Shown piece by piece: positions 8,902-17,774 of a stretch of 64,000 nucleotides of DNA. The notes beneath the pieces are model-generated. The model saw only the letters and a program-made list of their open reading frames with translations, ran no database searches and had not been told where the DNA came from. Source of the DNA: Pseudomonas mediterranea CFBP 5447 (GTDB lineage: Bacteria > Pseudomonadota > Gammaproteobacteria > Pseudomonadales > Pseudomonadaceae); assembly GCF_000774145.1 (NCBI RefSeq), contig NZ_KN322983.1:852847-916846 (forward strand), read 5' to 3'. The position numbers and the translations under genes were made by a program. Position 1 is the first letter of the stretch. Every line of letters starts with the position of its first letter.

Positions 8902-9986
8902 GCGTACCTATCTCCCCCTTGCCCGAGCTGATCAGCCAGTTGCTCGAGCCGGTCAGCGCTGAACCGCCCTGCGGTCAGGACCTGCGCTATGAGCCGGAAT
9001 ACGATCAATTGCGGGAGTTGCGTCGGGAAGACGACACCAGCCTGCCCACCGGGGTGTGGCAGTCCCAGGTCAAGCGCGCGCAGTGGCCGGAGCTGGAAAA
9101 ACTCGCCACCACGTTGCTGCTCGAACGCAGCAAGGATCTGATGATCAGCGCCTGGCTGGGTGAGGCCTGGTTGCACCTGGCCGGGCTGGAGGGCTTGCCG
9201 GGCAGCCTGGCGCTGGTGGCGGGCCTGTGCGAGCGTTACCCCGATCAGTTGCATCCCCTGGCCGAAGAGGGCGACCAGTCATGGCGGGTGATCCCGCTGG
9301 AATGGCTGGCCCGGCGCTACAGCGAGGTGCTGTTGACGCGGGTGCCCTTGTTCAATGGCCGCGACTCGGCCTTCGACGGTTTCTGCCTGGACGACTGGCA
9401 ACGCTTGCAGCGTCAGCAAGTCCAGGGCAACGACAGCAAGAACGCCAAAGCCTCGGCGGAAGCGGCGCGCAGCGATCAGAAAAAGCTCGACGAACTGATT
9501 CGCGGCACGCCTCTGTCGTTCTGGCTGCATCGCCAGGGCAGCCTCATGTTGAGCCAACAGCACCTGCAACGGCTCGAAGCCTGGAGCGACGCCTACCTGG
9601 GCAACCTGGCCCCAGGTTACAAATCCCTGCAGGACGTGATCCAGGCGCTGCTGGCGCTGGTAGAGGAGTTCATCGCGATGCATCCACAGCAACCTACCAT
9701 CGTACCGGTGCCTGCCTCATCCGAGGCCGCACCGCCGACTGTCCAGGCCCAGTCCGGTGCCGCGCCGGCCCAGGCCTTCCAGGAACCGGCCAGTCGCGAA
9801 GAAGCCTATCGGCAGTTGCTGGTCATCGCCGGTTACCTGTCGCGCACCGAACCCCACAGCCCGGTGCCCTACCTGATCCGGCGGGGCGTGGAGTGGGGCA
9901 ACAAGCCTTTGAGCGAGTTGCTGGGGGAACTGATCAGCGCCGACGCCGAGTCCCGGCGGTTGTGGACGTTGTTGGGGGTTCTCTGA
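8898..9986 (+). CDS. tssA: TssA, T6SS assembly cap/baseplate protein (ImpA_N type)
   Basis: A 362-residue TssA with the N-terminal ImpA_N domain (PCGQDLRYEPEYDQLR about 27-42; WPELEKLATTLL; LAGLEGLPGSLALV). A low-complexity Ala/Pro/Gln linker (about 262-290) leads to a C-terminal segment with the family motif RTEPHSPVPYL. TssA proteins prime or cap sheath assembly. The GTG start overlaps the tssM stop and follows GAGGAGGG. It is the last gene of the rightward T6SS unit; the following 190 bases hold only a palindromic element. Confidence 0.93.
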   Translation: MSVPISPLPELISQLLEPVSAEPPCGQDLRYEPEYDQLRELRREDDTSLPTGVWQSQVKRAQWPELEKLATTLLLERSKDLMISAWLGEAWLHLAGLEGLPGSLALVAGLCERYPDQLHPLAEEGDQSWRVIPLEWLARRYSEVLLTRVPLFNGRDSAFDGFCLDDWQRLQRQQVQGNDSKNAKASAEAARSDQKKLDELIRGTPLSFWLHRQGSLMLSQQHLQRLEAWSDAYLGNLAPGYKSLQDVIQALLALVEEFIAMHPQQPTIVPVPASSEAAPPTVQAQSGAAPAQAFQEPASREEAYRQLLVIAGYLSRTEPHSPVPYLIRRGVEWGNKPLSELLGELISADAESRRLWTLLGVL

Positions 9987-10013
9987 GTTGTGCTAGTACT
10001 GGTGAATGGCTTT

Positions 10014-10145
10014 TGTGGCGAGGGGATTTATCCCCGCTGGGCTGCGAAGCAGACCTAAACCCAGACACCTCGGTGCATCAGATAGATTGTGTTGATTGTA
10101 TTGGGGCTGCTGCGCAGCCCAGCGGGGATAAATCCCCTCGCCACA
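10014..10145. repeat. 132-bp palindromic element (family A, long-core type, copy 1)
   Basis: TGTGGCGAGGGGATTTATCC-type arm at 10014-10051 and its inverse at 10107-10145 flank a core containing AGATAGATTGTGTTGATTGT. The arms are two REP-like hairpins in inverted orientation (REPIN arrangement). The full 132 bases, including the core, match the element at 16575-16706 in the opposite orientation. It occupies most of the gap between tssA and the 2-hydroxyacid dehydrogenase. Confidence 0.9.
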
Positions 10146-10174
10146 GGTTCGGTGTCCGTTCTACAGCTTTGTAA

Positions 10175-11125
10175 TCAACTCGGCTCCGGCATTGGCACCG
10201 GCGTCAGCACCGGTTTACCGGAAAAGAACGCTGTCAGGTTCTGGCCCACCAGCTCCACCGTGGCCCGGGTCGCTTCCGGCGACAGGCCGGCGACGTGGGG
10301 CGTCAGGACCACATTGGGCAGGTGCTTGAGCGCTTCGGGTACTTCGGGTTCGTGATCGAACACGTCCAGGGCAGCTCCGGCGATGCGCCGATGCTCCAGC
10401 GCGCTGATCAACTCGTCGGTGGCGACCACGCTGGCCCGGGCGATGTTCACCAGGAAACCCTTGGGACCCAGCGCATCGAGGGCCTGCTTGTTGATCAAGC
10501 GCCGGGTGTCGAGGCCCCCGGGCGTGGCGACGATCAGGAAGTCCGACACCCGGGCCAGCTCCGTGGGCGTGGCGCAGAAGGTGTAGGGCACATCGTTGCG
10601 CACCCGTCGGCTGTGGTAGCTGACGCTCATGTCGAAGCCCAGGGCCGCGCGCTTGGCAATCGCCATGCCTACCGCGCCCAGGCCCAGCACGCCCAAGCGT
10701 TTGCCGGCCAGGGAAGGGCGCATGACCTTGGTCCATTCTCCCCGGCGTATGCAGGCATCGGCCCGGGGAATGTCGCGCACCAGCGCCAGCAGCAGCGCCA
10801 TGGCATGGTCGGCCACCGACGAGGCGTTGACCCCGGCGCCGTTGGTGACCACGATACCGCGGCTACGGGCAGCCTGAAGGTCCACCTGTTCGTAGCCGGC
10901 ACCGATCACGCAGATGATCTGCAGATTGGGCAGGGCGGCCATTTCGTCGGCCGTCAGACCCAGGGGGCCGCGGGTCAGCACCGCATTGAACCGCTCGCCA
11001 TGCTCGAAAATCGCCGCCTTGCGCTCGGCTGGCGTGGGTGCCAGCTCCAGGTGATAACCCTGGCGTTCGAGAATCGGCAGGTAGTCGTTGACGGTTTCAA
11101 CCAGTACCAGGACGGTTGCGGTCAT
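10175..11125 (-). CDS. D-isomer-specific 2-hydroxyacid dehydrogenase
   Basis: A 316-residue NAD(P)-dependent reductase of 2-oxoacids (glyoxylate, hydroxypyruvate or similar). The Rossmann motif GVLGLGAVGMAIAK is near residues 150-163. The catalytic trio is visible: Arg in VNIARASVV, Glu in FDHEPEVP and His in LTPHVAGLS. ATG 11125 follows GGAG at good spacing; the frame stays open further upstream only through a palindromic repeat, so the longer form is rejected. Substrate cannot be fixed from sequence; glyoxylate/hydroxypyruvate reductase or 2-ketogluconate reductase are the likeliest. Confidence 0.88.
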   Translation of the reverse strand: MTATVLVLVETVNDYLPILERQGYHLELAPTPAERKAAIFEHGERFNAVLTRGPLGLTADEMAALPNLQIICVIGAGYEQVDLQAARSRGIVVTNGAGVNASSVADHAMALLLALVRDIPRADACIRRGEWTKVMRPSLAGKRLGVLGLGAVGMAIAKRAALGFDMSVSYHSRRVRNDVPYTFCATPTELARVSDFLIVATPGGLDTRRLINKQALDALGPKGFLVNIARASVVATDELISALEHRRIAGAALDVFDHEPEVPEALKHLPNVVLTPHVAGLSPEATRATVELVGQNLTAFFSGKPVLTPVPMPEPS

Positions 11126-11161
11126 GCTGGGCTCCTGTGGGCAATCGTACTGACGAACACC

Positions 11162-11252
11162 CTGTGGGAGCGAGCCTGCTCGCGATGGCGGTGAGTCGGT
11201 CGACGCCATGTTGGCTGACAGGTCGCCATCGCGAGCAGGCTCGCTCCCACAG
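11162..11252. repeat. REP pair (family B)
   Basis: CTGTGGGAGCGAGCCTGCTC and its inverse about 40 bases later form a large hairpin in the divergent gap between the dehydrogenase and the transporter. It translates in open frames as recurring peptides such as GSEPARDG, which should not be read as coding. Confidence 0.92.
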
Positions 11253-11474
11253 GTCTTGTGGATTCTGTTTGTGAGTGTAGGAGCTGGGGCAGAGCGGCGA
11301 TACCTCGGGCCCTGGCATTTTTTTGCCATTCACCACCGCTCCTCAGCTAAGTCTTTGCTTCTGCTCGCTAATCCCGGACAATCGCGCCCCTGTTTCGGCC
11401 AGGGCGCTGCCTGTCGGGTTTTTCCGACTCGTCCTGGCCGGGTGCACATGACCGGAAAGCGGAGATCCGACCGG

Positions 11475-12755
11475 ATGAATGATCAGGCCAATAGCGTCGA
11501 AGAGCGCTTTGAATCGACAGCCCCAGCCACCCTCAGCCAATGGAGCCGTCAGGACACGACCTGGATGCTGGGCCTGTTTGGCACCGCCATCGGTGCCGGT
11601 ACGTTGTTTCTACCGATCAATGCCGGCCTGGGCGGTTTCTGGCCCCTGCTGATCCTGGCATTGCTGGCATATCCCATGACGTACTACGCGCACCGGGGCC
11701 TGACCCGTTTCGTGCTGTCCGGGCGTGATGGCGCGGACATCACCGAGGTGGTGGAAGAGCATTTCGGCATCAAGGCAGGTGCGCTGATCACCTTGCTGTA
11801 TTTCTTTGCGATTTTCCCGATCCTGCTGATCTACAGCGTGGCATTGACCAACACCGTGGGCAGCTTCCTGGAACATCAACTGCATATCCAGCCGCCTTCC
11901 CGCGCCGTGCTGTCCCTGGTGTTGATCCTGGGCCTGCTGGCGGTGGTGCGGTGTGGCGAGCAGGCGATCGTCAAGGCCATGAGCCTGATGGTCTATCCGT
12001 TCATCGTTGCTTTGCTGTTCCTGGCGGTATTCCTGATCCCGCACTGGAGCGGCGGCATCCTGAGCACCGCGTCCACACTGCCGGCCCCTTCGGCGCTGCT
12101 GCATACCCTGTGGCTGGCGATTCCGGTGATGGTGTTTTCGTTCAACCACTCGCCGATCATCTCGGCGTTCGCGGTGGACCAGAAACGTCGCTACGGCGAC
12201 GGCGCCGAGCAGCGCAGTGCGCAGATCCTGTCCCGCGCCCATGTGCTGATGGTGGTGATGGTTCTGTTCTTCGTGTTCAGCTGCGTGCTGACCCTGTCGC
12301 CGGCGCAACTGGCCGAAGCGAAGGCGCAGAACCTGTCGATCCTGTCGTACCTGGCCAACCATTTCAGCAACCCGACCATCGCGTTTGCCGCGCCGTTGAT
12401 TGCCTTCGTGGCGATTTCCAAGTCGTTCCTGGGGCACTACATCGGCGCCAGTGAAGGTCTCAAGGGGCTGATCGTCAAGAGCGGCCGGCGCCCGGCAGCC
12501 AAGACCCTGGATCGCCTGACGGCGGTGTTCATGTTGCTGGTGTGCTGGATCGTCGCCACGCTCAACCCGAGCATCCTCGGCATGATCGAAACCCTGGGCG
12601 GCCCGGTGATCGCGGCCATCCTGTTCCTGATGCCGATGTACGCCATCCGCAAAGTCCCGGCCATGGCCCGCTATCGTGGCCAGGCATCGAATGTCTTCGT
12701 GGTATCGGTGGGGTTGGTGGCGATTACTGCGTTGGTCTATTCCCTCACGGCTTGA
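11475..12755 (+). CDS. HAAAP/STP-family amino acid permease (SdaC-like)
   Basis: A 426-residue inner-membrane transporter with about 11 hydrophobic segments, starting at MLGLFGTAIGAGTLFLPINA, the signature of the hydroxy/aromatic amino acid permease family. Family features such as PVMVFSFNHSPIISAF and FVAISKSFLGHYIGA point to the serine/threonine branch. Proton-coupled serine uptake is the likely role. ATG 11475 has GGAG ten bases upstream; ATG 11448 is in frame but has a weaker site. It is divergent from the 2-hydroxyacid dehydrogenase. Confidence 0.87.
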   Translation: MNDQANSVEERFESTAPATLSQWSRQDTTWMLGLFGTAIGAGTLFLPINAGLGGFWPLLILALLAYPMTYYAHRGLTRFVLSGRDGADITEVVEEHFGIKAGALITLLYFFAIFPILLIYSVALTNTVGSFLEHQLHIQPPSRAVLSLVLILGLLAVVRCGEQAIVKAMSLMVYPFIVALLFLAVFLIPHWSGGILSTASTLPAPSALLHTLWLAIPVMVFSFNHSPIISAFAVDQKRRYGDGAEQRSAQILSRAHVLMVVMVLFFVFSCVLTLSPAQLAEAKAQNLSILSYLANHFSNPTIAFAAPLIAFVAISKSFLGHYIGASEGLKGLIVKSGRRPAAKTLDRLTAVFMLLVCWIVATLNPSILGMIETLGGPVIAAILFLMPMYAIRKVPAMARYRGQASNVFVVSVGLVAITALVYSLTA

Positions 12756-12764
12756 TCGCCGGCT

Positions 12765-12983
12765 CTGTGGGAGCGAGCTTTCTCGCGAAGGTGGTTGGCT
12801 GACCCGACGCCATCGCGAGCAGGCTCGCTCCCACAGTTGTTCCGGGGTGCCCACAGAAGTTGTGTCTACCCCAAATCCCCTGTGGGAGCGAGCAAGCTCG
12901 GCTCCCACAGGCTCTGAGGTGTTCTCGGGAATTGTGCCCACCCCAAATCTCCTGTGGGAGCGAGCCTGCTCGCGATGGCGGCG
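12765..12983. repeat. Cluster of family B REP hairpins with a tandem duplication
   Basis: This gap of about 310 bases holds a REP pair (12765-12836), a compact single hairpin (12880-12910) and a half element (12952-12983). The phrase ACCCCAAATC(C/T)CCTGTGGGA occurs twice about 72 bases apart, so one unit seems tandemly duplicated. No gene is seen here. Confidence 0.88.
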
Positions 12984-13011
12984 GTCCGGCTTGCATAAAA
13001 ATTCCAGGCAT

Positions 13012-13046
13012 AAAAAAACGCCGCCCCTCGCAAGAGGGCGGCGTTT
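13012..13046 (-). terminator. Rho-independent terminator of acnB
   Basis: On the minus strand a GC stem (CGCCGCCCTC family, one bulged C) with a short loop is followed by seven T residues (13018 down to 13012). It lies 20 bases after the acnB stop codon. Confidence 0.9.
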
Positions 13047-13065
13047 TCAGTCGAGCGTCGAAGCC

Positions 13066-15666
13066 TTAGGCTTGAACGACCGGGATGTTGGCGTTTGCCG
13101 CCGCTTCACGGAACTCGGCGATCTGGTCGAAGCTCAGGTAGCGGTACACGTCCGCTGCCATGCTGTCGATCTTGCCGGCGTATTCCATGTACTCCTCGAC
13201 GGTCGGCAGGCGACCCAGGATCGATGCAACGGATGCCAGCTCGGCCGAGGCCAGGTAGACATTCGCGCCGTCGCCCAGACGGTTCGGGAAGTTACGGGTC
13301 GACGTCGACACCACGGTGCTGTTCGGCTCTACACGTGCCTGGTTACCCATGCACAGCGAGCAGCCTGGCATTTCCATGCGTGCGCCGGCCTTGCCGTAGA
13401 TGCCGTAGTAGCCTTCTTCGGTCAGTTGGTGAGCGTCCATCTTGGTCGGCGGCGACAGCCACAGACGGGTTGGCAGCTGACCCTTGACCTGATCCAGCAG
13501 CTTGCCGGCAGCGCGGAAGTGACCGATGTTGGTCATGCACGAACCGATGAACACTTCGTCGATCTTCTCGCCAGCCACGCTGGAGAGCAGACGGGCGTCG
13601 TCCGGGTCGTTCGGCGCGCAGAGCACTGGCTCATTGATGTTGTCCAGATCGATTTCGATGACTTCGGCGTATTCGGCGTCGGCATCGGCTTCCATCAGCT
13701 CAGGGTTGGCGATCCAGGCTTCCATCGCCTGGGCACGACGTTCCAGGGTACGGGCGTCGCCGTAGCCTTCGCCGATCATCCAGCGCAGCAGGGTGATGTT
13801 GGACTGCAGGTACTCGGTGATCGACTCTTTCGACAACTTGATGGTGCAACCGGCAGCCGAACGTTCGGCCGACGCGTCGGACAGCTCGAAAGCCTGTTCC
13901 AGCGTCAGGCCTTCCAGGCCTTCGATTTCCAGGATGCGGCCGGAGAAGGCGTTCTTCTTGCCTTTCTTCTCGACGGTCAGCAGGCCGTTCTGGATGGCGA
14001 AGTAAGGAATGGCATGAACCAGGTCACGCAGGGTGATGCCAGGTTTCATCTTGCCTTTGAAGCGCACCAGGATCGATTCCGGCATGTCCAGCGGCATGAC
14101 GCCGGTGGCAGCGGCGAACGCTACCAGGCCGGAACCGGCCGGGAACGAGATGCCCATCGGGAAACGGGTGTGGGAGTCACCACCGGTACCGACGGTGTCT
14201 GGCAGCAGCATGCGGTTCAGCCACGAGTGGATGATGCCGTCGCCCGGACGCAGGGAAACGCCGCCACGGGTCATGATGAAGTCAGGCAGGGTGTGGTGGG
14301 TGGTCACGTCGATCGGCTTTGGATACGCCGCGGTGTGGCAGAACGACTGCATTACCAGGTCAGCGGAGAAGCCCAGGCACGCCAGGTCTTTCAGCTCGTC
14401 ACGGGTCATCGGACCGGTGGTGTCCTGGGAACCCACGGTGGTCATCTTCGGTTCGCAGTAGGTGCCAGGACGCACGCCGGCTACGCCGCACGCCTTGCCG
14501 ACCATCTTCTGCGCCAGGGTGAAACCCTTGGTGCTGGCGGCAGGGGCTTCAGGCTTCTTGAACAGGTCGAACGGTGGCAGGCCCAGCTCGGCACGGGCCT
14601 TCTCGGTCAGGCCGCGGCCGATGATCAGCGGAATACGGCCGCCGGCGCGGACTTCGTCCAACAGGACCGGGGTCTTCATTTCGAAGGTGGTGATGACTTC
14701 GTCGGTACCGTGCTTGCAGACCTTGCCGGCATGCGGGTACAGGTCGATCACGTCGCCCATGTTCATGTTCGACACGTCGAATTCGATCGGCAGGGCGCCG
14801 GCGTCTTCCATGGTGTTGTAGAAGATCGGGGCGATCTTGCTGCCGAAGCAGAAACCACCGGCACGCTTGTTCGGCACGTACGGGATGTCGTCGCCGAAGA
14901 ACCACAGCACCGAGTTGGTGGCGGATTTACGCGAGGAACCGGTACCGACCACGTCACCGACGTAGGCGATCGGGAAACCCTGGCCGCGCATTTCTTCGAT
15001 CTGCTTCATCGGGCCGGTCTTGCCTTGCTCGTCCGGTACGATGCCGTCACGGGCCATTTTCAGCATGGCCAGGGCGTGCAGCGGGATATCGGGGCGCGAC
15101 CAGGCGTCCGGGGCAGGGGACAGGTCGTCGGTGTTGGTTTCGCCAGGAACCTTGAAGACCCGCAGGCTGATCTTGTCGGCCAGTACCGGACGCTTCTTGA
15201 ACCACTCGCCGTCGGCCCAGGATTGCAGCACGGCCTTGGCGTGGACGTTGCCGTTCTTGGCTTTTTCAGCCACGTCGTGGAACGCATCGAACATCAACAG
15301 GGTGTGCTTGAGTTCTTCGGCAGCCACTGGCGCCAGCTCGGCGTTGTCCAGCAGTTCTACCAGGGTCACGATGTTGTAGCCGCCCTGCATGGTGCCGAGC
15401 AGTTCAACGGCGCGCTTCTTGTCCAGCAGAGGGGATTGGACTTCGCCCTTGGCCAGGGCGGAGAGGAAACCGGCCTTGACGTAGGCGGCTTCGTCGACTC
15501 CCGGTGGAACGCGATTGGTGATCAGGTCAACGAGGAAAGCTTCTTCGCCAGCCGGGGGATTCTTCAGCAGCTCGACCAGGCCTGCGGTTTGTTCGGCGTT
15601 GAGCGGCTGGGGAACGATACCCAGTGCTGCACGCTCTTCGATATGTTTGCGGTAGGCTTCAAGCAC
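13066..15666 (-). CDS. acnB: Aconitate hydratase B (AcnB)
   Basis: An 866-residue bifunctional aconitase / 2-methylisocitrate dehydratase of the TCA and methylcitrate cycles. The length matches AcnB. The [4Fe-4S] ligands are present in [10 protein letters not shown] and in the paired Cys of [12 protein letters not shown]-terminal HEAT-like and swivel domains precede the catalytic domains, as in AcnB rather than AcnA. The start is GTG at 15666 ([17 protein letters not shown]) with GAGG upstream; the frame runs open another 213 bases but the extension has no family similarity and covers a structured leader. Monocistronic, ending in its own terminator. Confidence 0.97.
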   Translation of the reverse strand: MLEAYRKHIEERAALGIVPQPLNAEQTAGLVELLKNPPAGEEAFLVDLITNRVPPGVDEAAYVKAGFLSALAKGEVQSPLLDKKRAVELLGTMQGGYNIVTLVELLDNAELAPVAAEELKHTLLMFDAFHDVAEKAKNGNVHAKAVLQSWADGEWFKKRPVLADKISLRVFKVPGETNTDDLSPAPDAWSRPDIPLHALAMLKMARDGIVPDEQGKTGPMKQIEEMRGQGFPIAYVGDVVGTGSSRKSATNSVLWFFGDDIPYVPNKRAGGFCFGSKIAPIFYNTMEDAGALPIEFDVSNMNMGDVIDLYPHAGKVCKHGTDEVITTFEMKTPVLLDEVRAGGRIPLIIGRGLTEKARAELGLPPFDLFKKPEAPAASTKGFTLAQKMVGKACGVAGVRPGTYCEPKMTTVGSQDTTGPMTRDELKDLACLGFSADLVMQSFCHTAAYPKPIDVTTHHTLPDFIMTRGGVSLRPGDGIIHSWLNRMLLPDTVGTGGDSHTRFPMGISFPAGSGLVAFAAATGVMPLDMPESILVRFKGKMKPGITLRDLVHAIPYFAIQNGLLTVEKKGKKNAFSGRILEIEGLEGLTLEQAFELSDASAERSAAGCTIKLSKESITEYLQSNITLLRWMIGEGYGDARTLERRAQAMEAWIANPELMEADADAEYAEVIEIDLDNINEPVLCAPNDPDDARLLSSVAGEKIDEVFIGSCMTNIGHFRAAGKLLDQVKGQLPTRLWLSPPTKMDAHQLTEEGYYGIYGKAGARMEMPGCSLCMGNQARVEPNSTVVSTSTRNFPNRLGDGANVYLASAELASVASILGRLPTVEEYMEYAGKIDSMAADVYRYLSFDQIAEFREAAANANIPVVQA

Positions 15667-15786
15667 AGTATTACCCTCATCAGTGGTCCCAAATGGGTGT
15701 CCGGGACGCTCATCCAGAAACCCACGGTACTCATGCGCGTCGGGGGCTTTTTGAGCCACCACGCCAGGGTTTCCGGGGTTCCTCAC

Positions 15787-15926
15787 AGAAGCTGCTTTCA
15801 AAGTTTTACGCCTGCAGAACGGGGAGCTGATGAGGGTTGGCGTCGGGCTTTCCCCGCTGGAAAGACCCTCCGCCAACACCGTTCTGAAGGAACGACTGTG
15901 CTCGTGACGCTTTGAAAACAGCTTCT
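15787..15926 (-). promoter_or_regulatory. Candidate structured RNA upstream of acnB (nested stems)
   Basis: Four nested helices share one axis: AGAAGCTGCTTTCAAAG (15787-15803) with CTTTGAAAACAGCTTCT (15910-15926), 16 of 17 pairs; CAGAACGG (15815-15822) with CCGTTCTG (15879-15886); GTTGGCG (15836-15842) with CGCCAAC (15871-15877); and CTTTCC (15848-15853) with GGAAAG (15859-15864) around a 5-base loop. The region 121 bases upstream of the acnB GTG suits a leader RNA, with a possible minus-strand -10 box (TAGAAT) at 15963-15958. It resembles none of the REP families here. A separate sRNA gene or a MITE-like insertion is also possible. Confidence 0.6.
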
Positions 15927-16072
15927 AACGGACATTGGCGCCTTAAAAGGCTGGCTGATTCTACGGGAAAAAAAAATTAAAGGTAAGTTGGGCCGGGAAG
16001 TTTGAGGGGTGATCAATCTTAGACAAAGGGCTAACATGCCGGCCTGTCCTGCTTTTGCGTGTGCGTTCCGTT

Positions 16073-16543
16073 ATGCCCAACCAGCTCATCAAGACCCCCT
16101 GCGTCGGCCTTTGCTCCACTGTCTACGGTGACCTGGTGTGCCGTGGCTGCAAGCGCTTCCACCACGAGGTGATTCACTGGAACGGCTACAACGAGGACGA
16201 GAAACGCGCGGTGTGGATGCGCCTGGAGCAACTTTTGGTGCAAGTCATGGTGGCGAAGCTCGAGGTGTTCGACCCCGGGCTGCTGCGCGAGCAACTGGTC
16301 GCGCGCCAGATCCGCTTCGTGGCGCACCAGTCGGAATACTGCTGGGCCTACCAGTTGATCGCCCGGGGCGCCCGGGTGATCAACAACCTCGAAGCCTACG
16401 GCATGGTGCTGCTGCCGGAGTTTCGCGACTGGGAACTGCCGGACCTGCGCGATGCCATCGATCGGGAATTCTTCCTGCTGTCCGAAGCCCATTACCAGCG
16501 CTACATCGCGCCGGGGTTCCTGAAGGATGCGATGGGCGGCTGA
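16073..16543 (+). CDS. DUF1289 protein with four-cysteine N-terminus
   Basis: A 156-residue protein. Residues 1-45 are a DUF1289 domain with Cys in TPCVGLC and CRGCKR, a C-x3-C ... C-x2-C pattern that could bind metal. The remaining 110 residues are mostly helical and are an extension beyond the usual short DUF1289 protein. ATG 16073 (MPNQLIKTPCVG) is chosen because the conserved part begins there. It is divergent from acnB, as in P. aeruginosa PA1787/PA1788. Function is unknown. Confidence 0.85.
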   Translation: MPNQLIKTPCVGLCSTVYGDLVCRGCKRFHHEVIHWNGYNEDEKRAVWMRLEQLLVQVMVAKLEVFDPGLLREQLVARQIRFVAHQSEYCWAYQLIARGARVINNLEAYGMVLLPEFRDWELPDLRDAIDREFFLLSEAHYQRYIAPGFLKDAMGG

Positions 16544-16574
16544 CAAGGTGATTAATTGTGGCAGGAGGATCTGC

Positions 16575-16706
16575 TGTGGCGAGGGGATTTATCCCCGCTG
16601 GGCTGCGAAGCAGCCCCAATACAATCAACACAATCTATCTGTTGCACCGAAGTGTCAGGATTTAGGGCTGCTGTGCAGCCCAGCGGGGATAAATCCCCTC
16701 GCCACA
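16575..16706. repeat. 132-bp palindromic element (family A, long-core type, copy 2)
   Basis: Same arms as the element at 10014-10145, and its reverse complement carries the same core (CCTAAAtCC, then GACAC, CGGTG and AGATAGATTGTGTTGATTGT). It fills the gap between the DUF1289 gene and the universal stress protein gene. No target-site duplication is visible. Confidence 0.9.
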
Positions 16707-16750
16707 AGGGAAGGTTCCCAAAAGGACAGTACCCACAAAGGCTGGTCAGG

Positions 16751-17614
16751 TCAGCCCTTGACTGCCAGCTCCACCAGGTGATCCTCCACCTCCTGCGGCT
16801 TGAGCACCAGCACATCGCTTTCCAGGGCATCGAGCACTGCTTCGGCGGTATTGCCGATCAGCACCCCTGACAGCCCGGAGCGGGCCACGGTGCCGATCAC
16901 GGTCACCGCCGCCTGCAGTTTATGCGCCATGAACGGGATCAATACATCCGCCGGGCCTTCTTCGATGTGCAGGTGCTGGTCATCGATGTCGAACTCCGCC
17001 TGGAACGAGCGGCACTGCTCGCGATAACGGGCCTCGATGGTTTCCTTGAGCTGGAACGTCGGGTCGGCCGCCGAGAGCATGGGCGACGGGTGGGCGCTGA
17101 TGACGTGCAGGTGGGCCTTGGCAAGGCGGGCAATGTCATAGCCGTGGTCGATGATGGTGGTATGCAGGTGCCGGTGCTCGCCGTCGGCATTGCCCACGTC
17201 AACGGCGGCCAGGATGACTTTGTCCCGCCAGGAACCGGCGGTTTTCACCAGCAATACCGGGGTCGGGCAATGACGCAGCAGTTTCCAGTCCGATGGCGTC
17301 AGCAGGGCTTTCTTCAGCGGGCTGTCCGGGAAATGCTGCTTGATCACCAGGCCGCAGCCTTCGGCCTGCTGCACGTCGATGATGGTTTCGTGGAGGCTTT
17401 CGTTCCAGGCCTGTTCCGTGGTGACGCTGTAGCCATCTGCCAGCAGCGCGGCCTTCAGTACGCTGAGCATGCCGGCATGGTCGTGCTGCCTATCGCATAC
17501 CAGCAGATGCAGGTGAGCCTGGGTCACGCCGGCGATCAACTTGGCGCGCTTGAGCGCCAGGCTTTCCGAATGTTCGGGTTCGATGACCACCAGGATGCTG
17601 CGAATGGCTTGCAT
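16751..17614 (-). CDS. Tandem universal stress protein (UspE-like)
   Basis: A 287-residue cytoplasmic protein made of two Usp domains (about 1-135 and 140-280). The first opens with MQAIRSILVVIEPEHSES; the second has KVILAAVDVG and a C-terminal VTVIGTVARSGLSGVLIGNT, the nucleotide-binding G-2x-G-9x-G(S/T) type loop, followed by VLVLKP. ATG 17614 has GGAG upstream; a longer frame to 17692 is not supported. It corresponds to PA1789 next to acnB. Usp proteins support survival in stress or anoxia; no specific partner is visible. Confidence 0.9.
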   Translation of the reverse strand: MQAIRSILVVIEPEHSESLALKRAKLIAGVTQAHLHLLVCDRQHDHAGMLSVLKAALLADGYSVTTEQAWNESLHETIIDVQQAEGCGLVIKQHFPDSPLKKALLTPSDWKLLRHCPTPVLLVKTAGSWRDKVILAAVDVGNADGEHRHLHTTIIDHGYDIARLAKAHLHVISAHPSPMLSAADPTFQLKETIEARYREQCRSFQAEFDIDDQHLHIEEGPADVLIPFMAHKLQAAVTVIGTVARSGLSGVLIGNTAEAVLDALESDVLVLKPQEVEDHLVELAVKG

Positions 17615-17774
17615 GATCGGCGTCTCCAGCGATGAAAAGGCATGATGTTGCTCAACTATAGTTCCTGCCGGTGAGTCGTCGACTTGATGCATATCAACGG
17701 CGGTGGCTGGTGGTCTGGAGGCAGCCCGGTATAATCGGCGCCCTTCGCTCGACTACCTTTCCCCCGTGAGCCCC

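Noticed and set aside
11126..11329. N-terminal extension of the 2-hydroxyacid dehydrogenase
   Set aside because: The extra residues translate a REP pair (SEPARDG, SRAGSLPQG); the proper start at 11125 has GGAG.
12765..12983. CRISPR-like array of short repeats
   Set aside because: Repeats are palindromic REP arms in both orientations, unevenly spaced, without uniform spacers or cas genes.
15667..15879. 71-residue N-terminal extension of AcnB
   Set aside because: AcnB proteins start at the GTG-encoded VLEAYRKH position; the upstream part covers the structured leader.
12676..15915. 1079-codon open frame on the plus strand opposite acnB
   Set aside because: Antisense shadow of acnB; its first part runs through REP repeats. 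Long opposite-strand frames are usual in GC-rich Pseudomonas genes.
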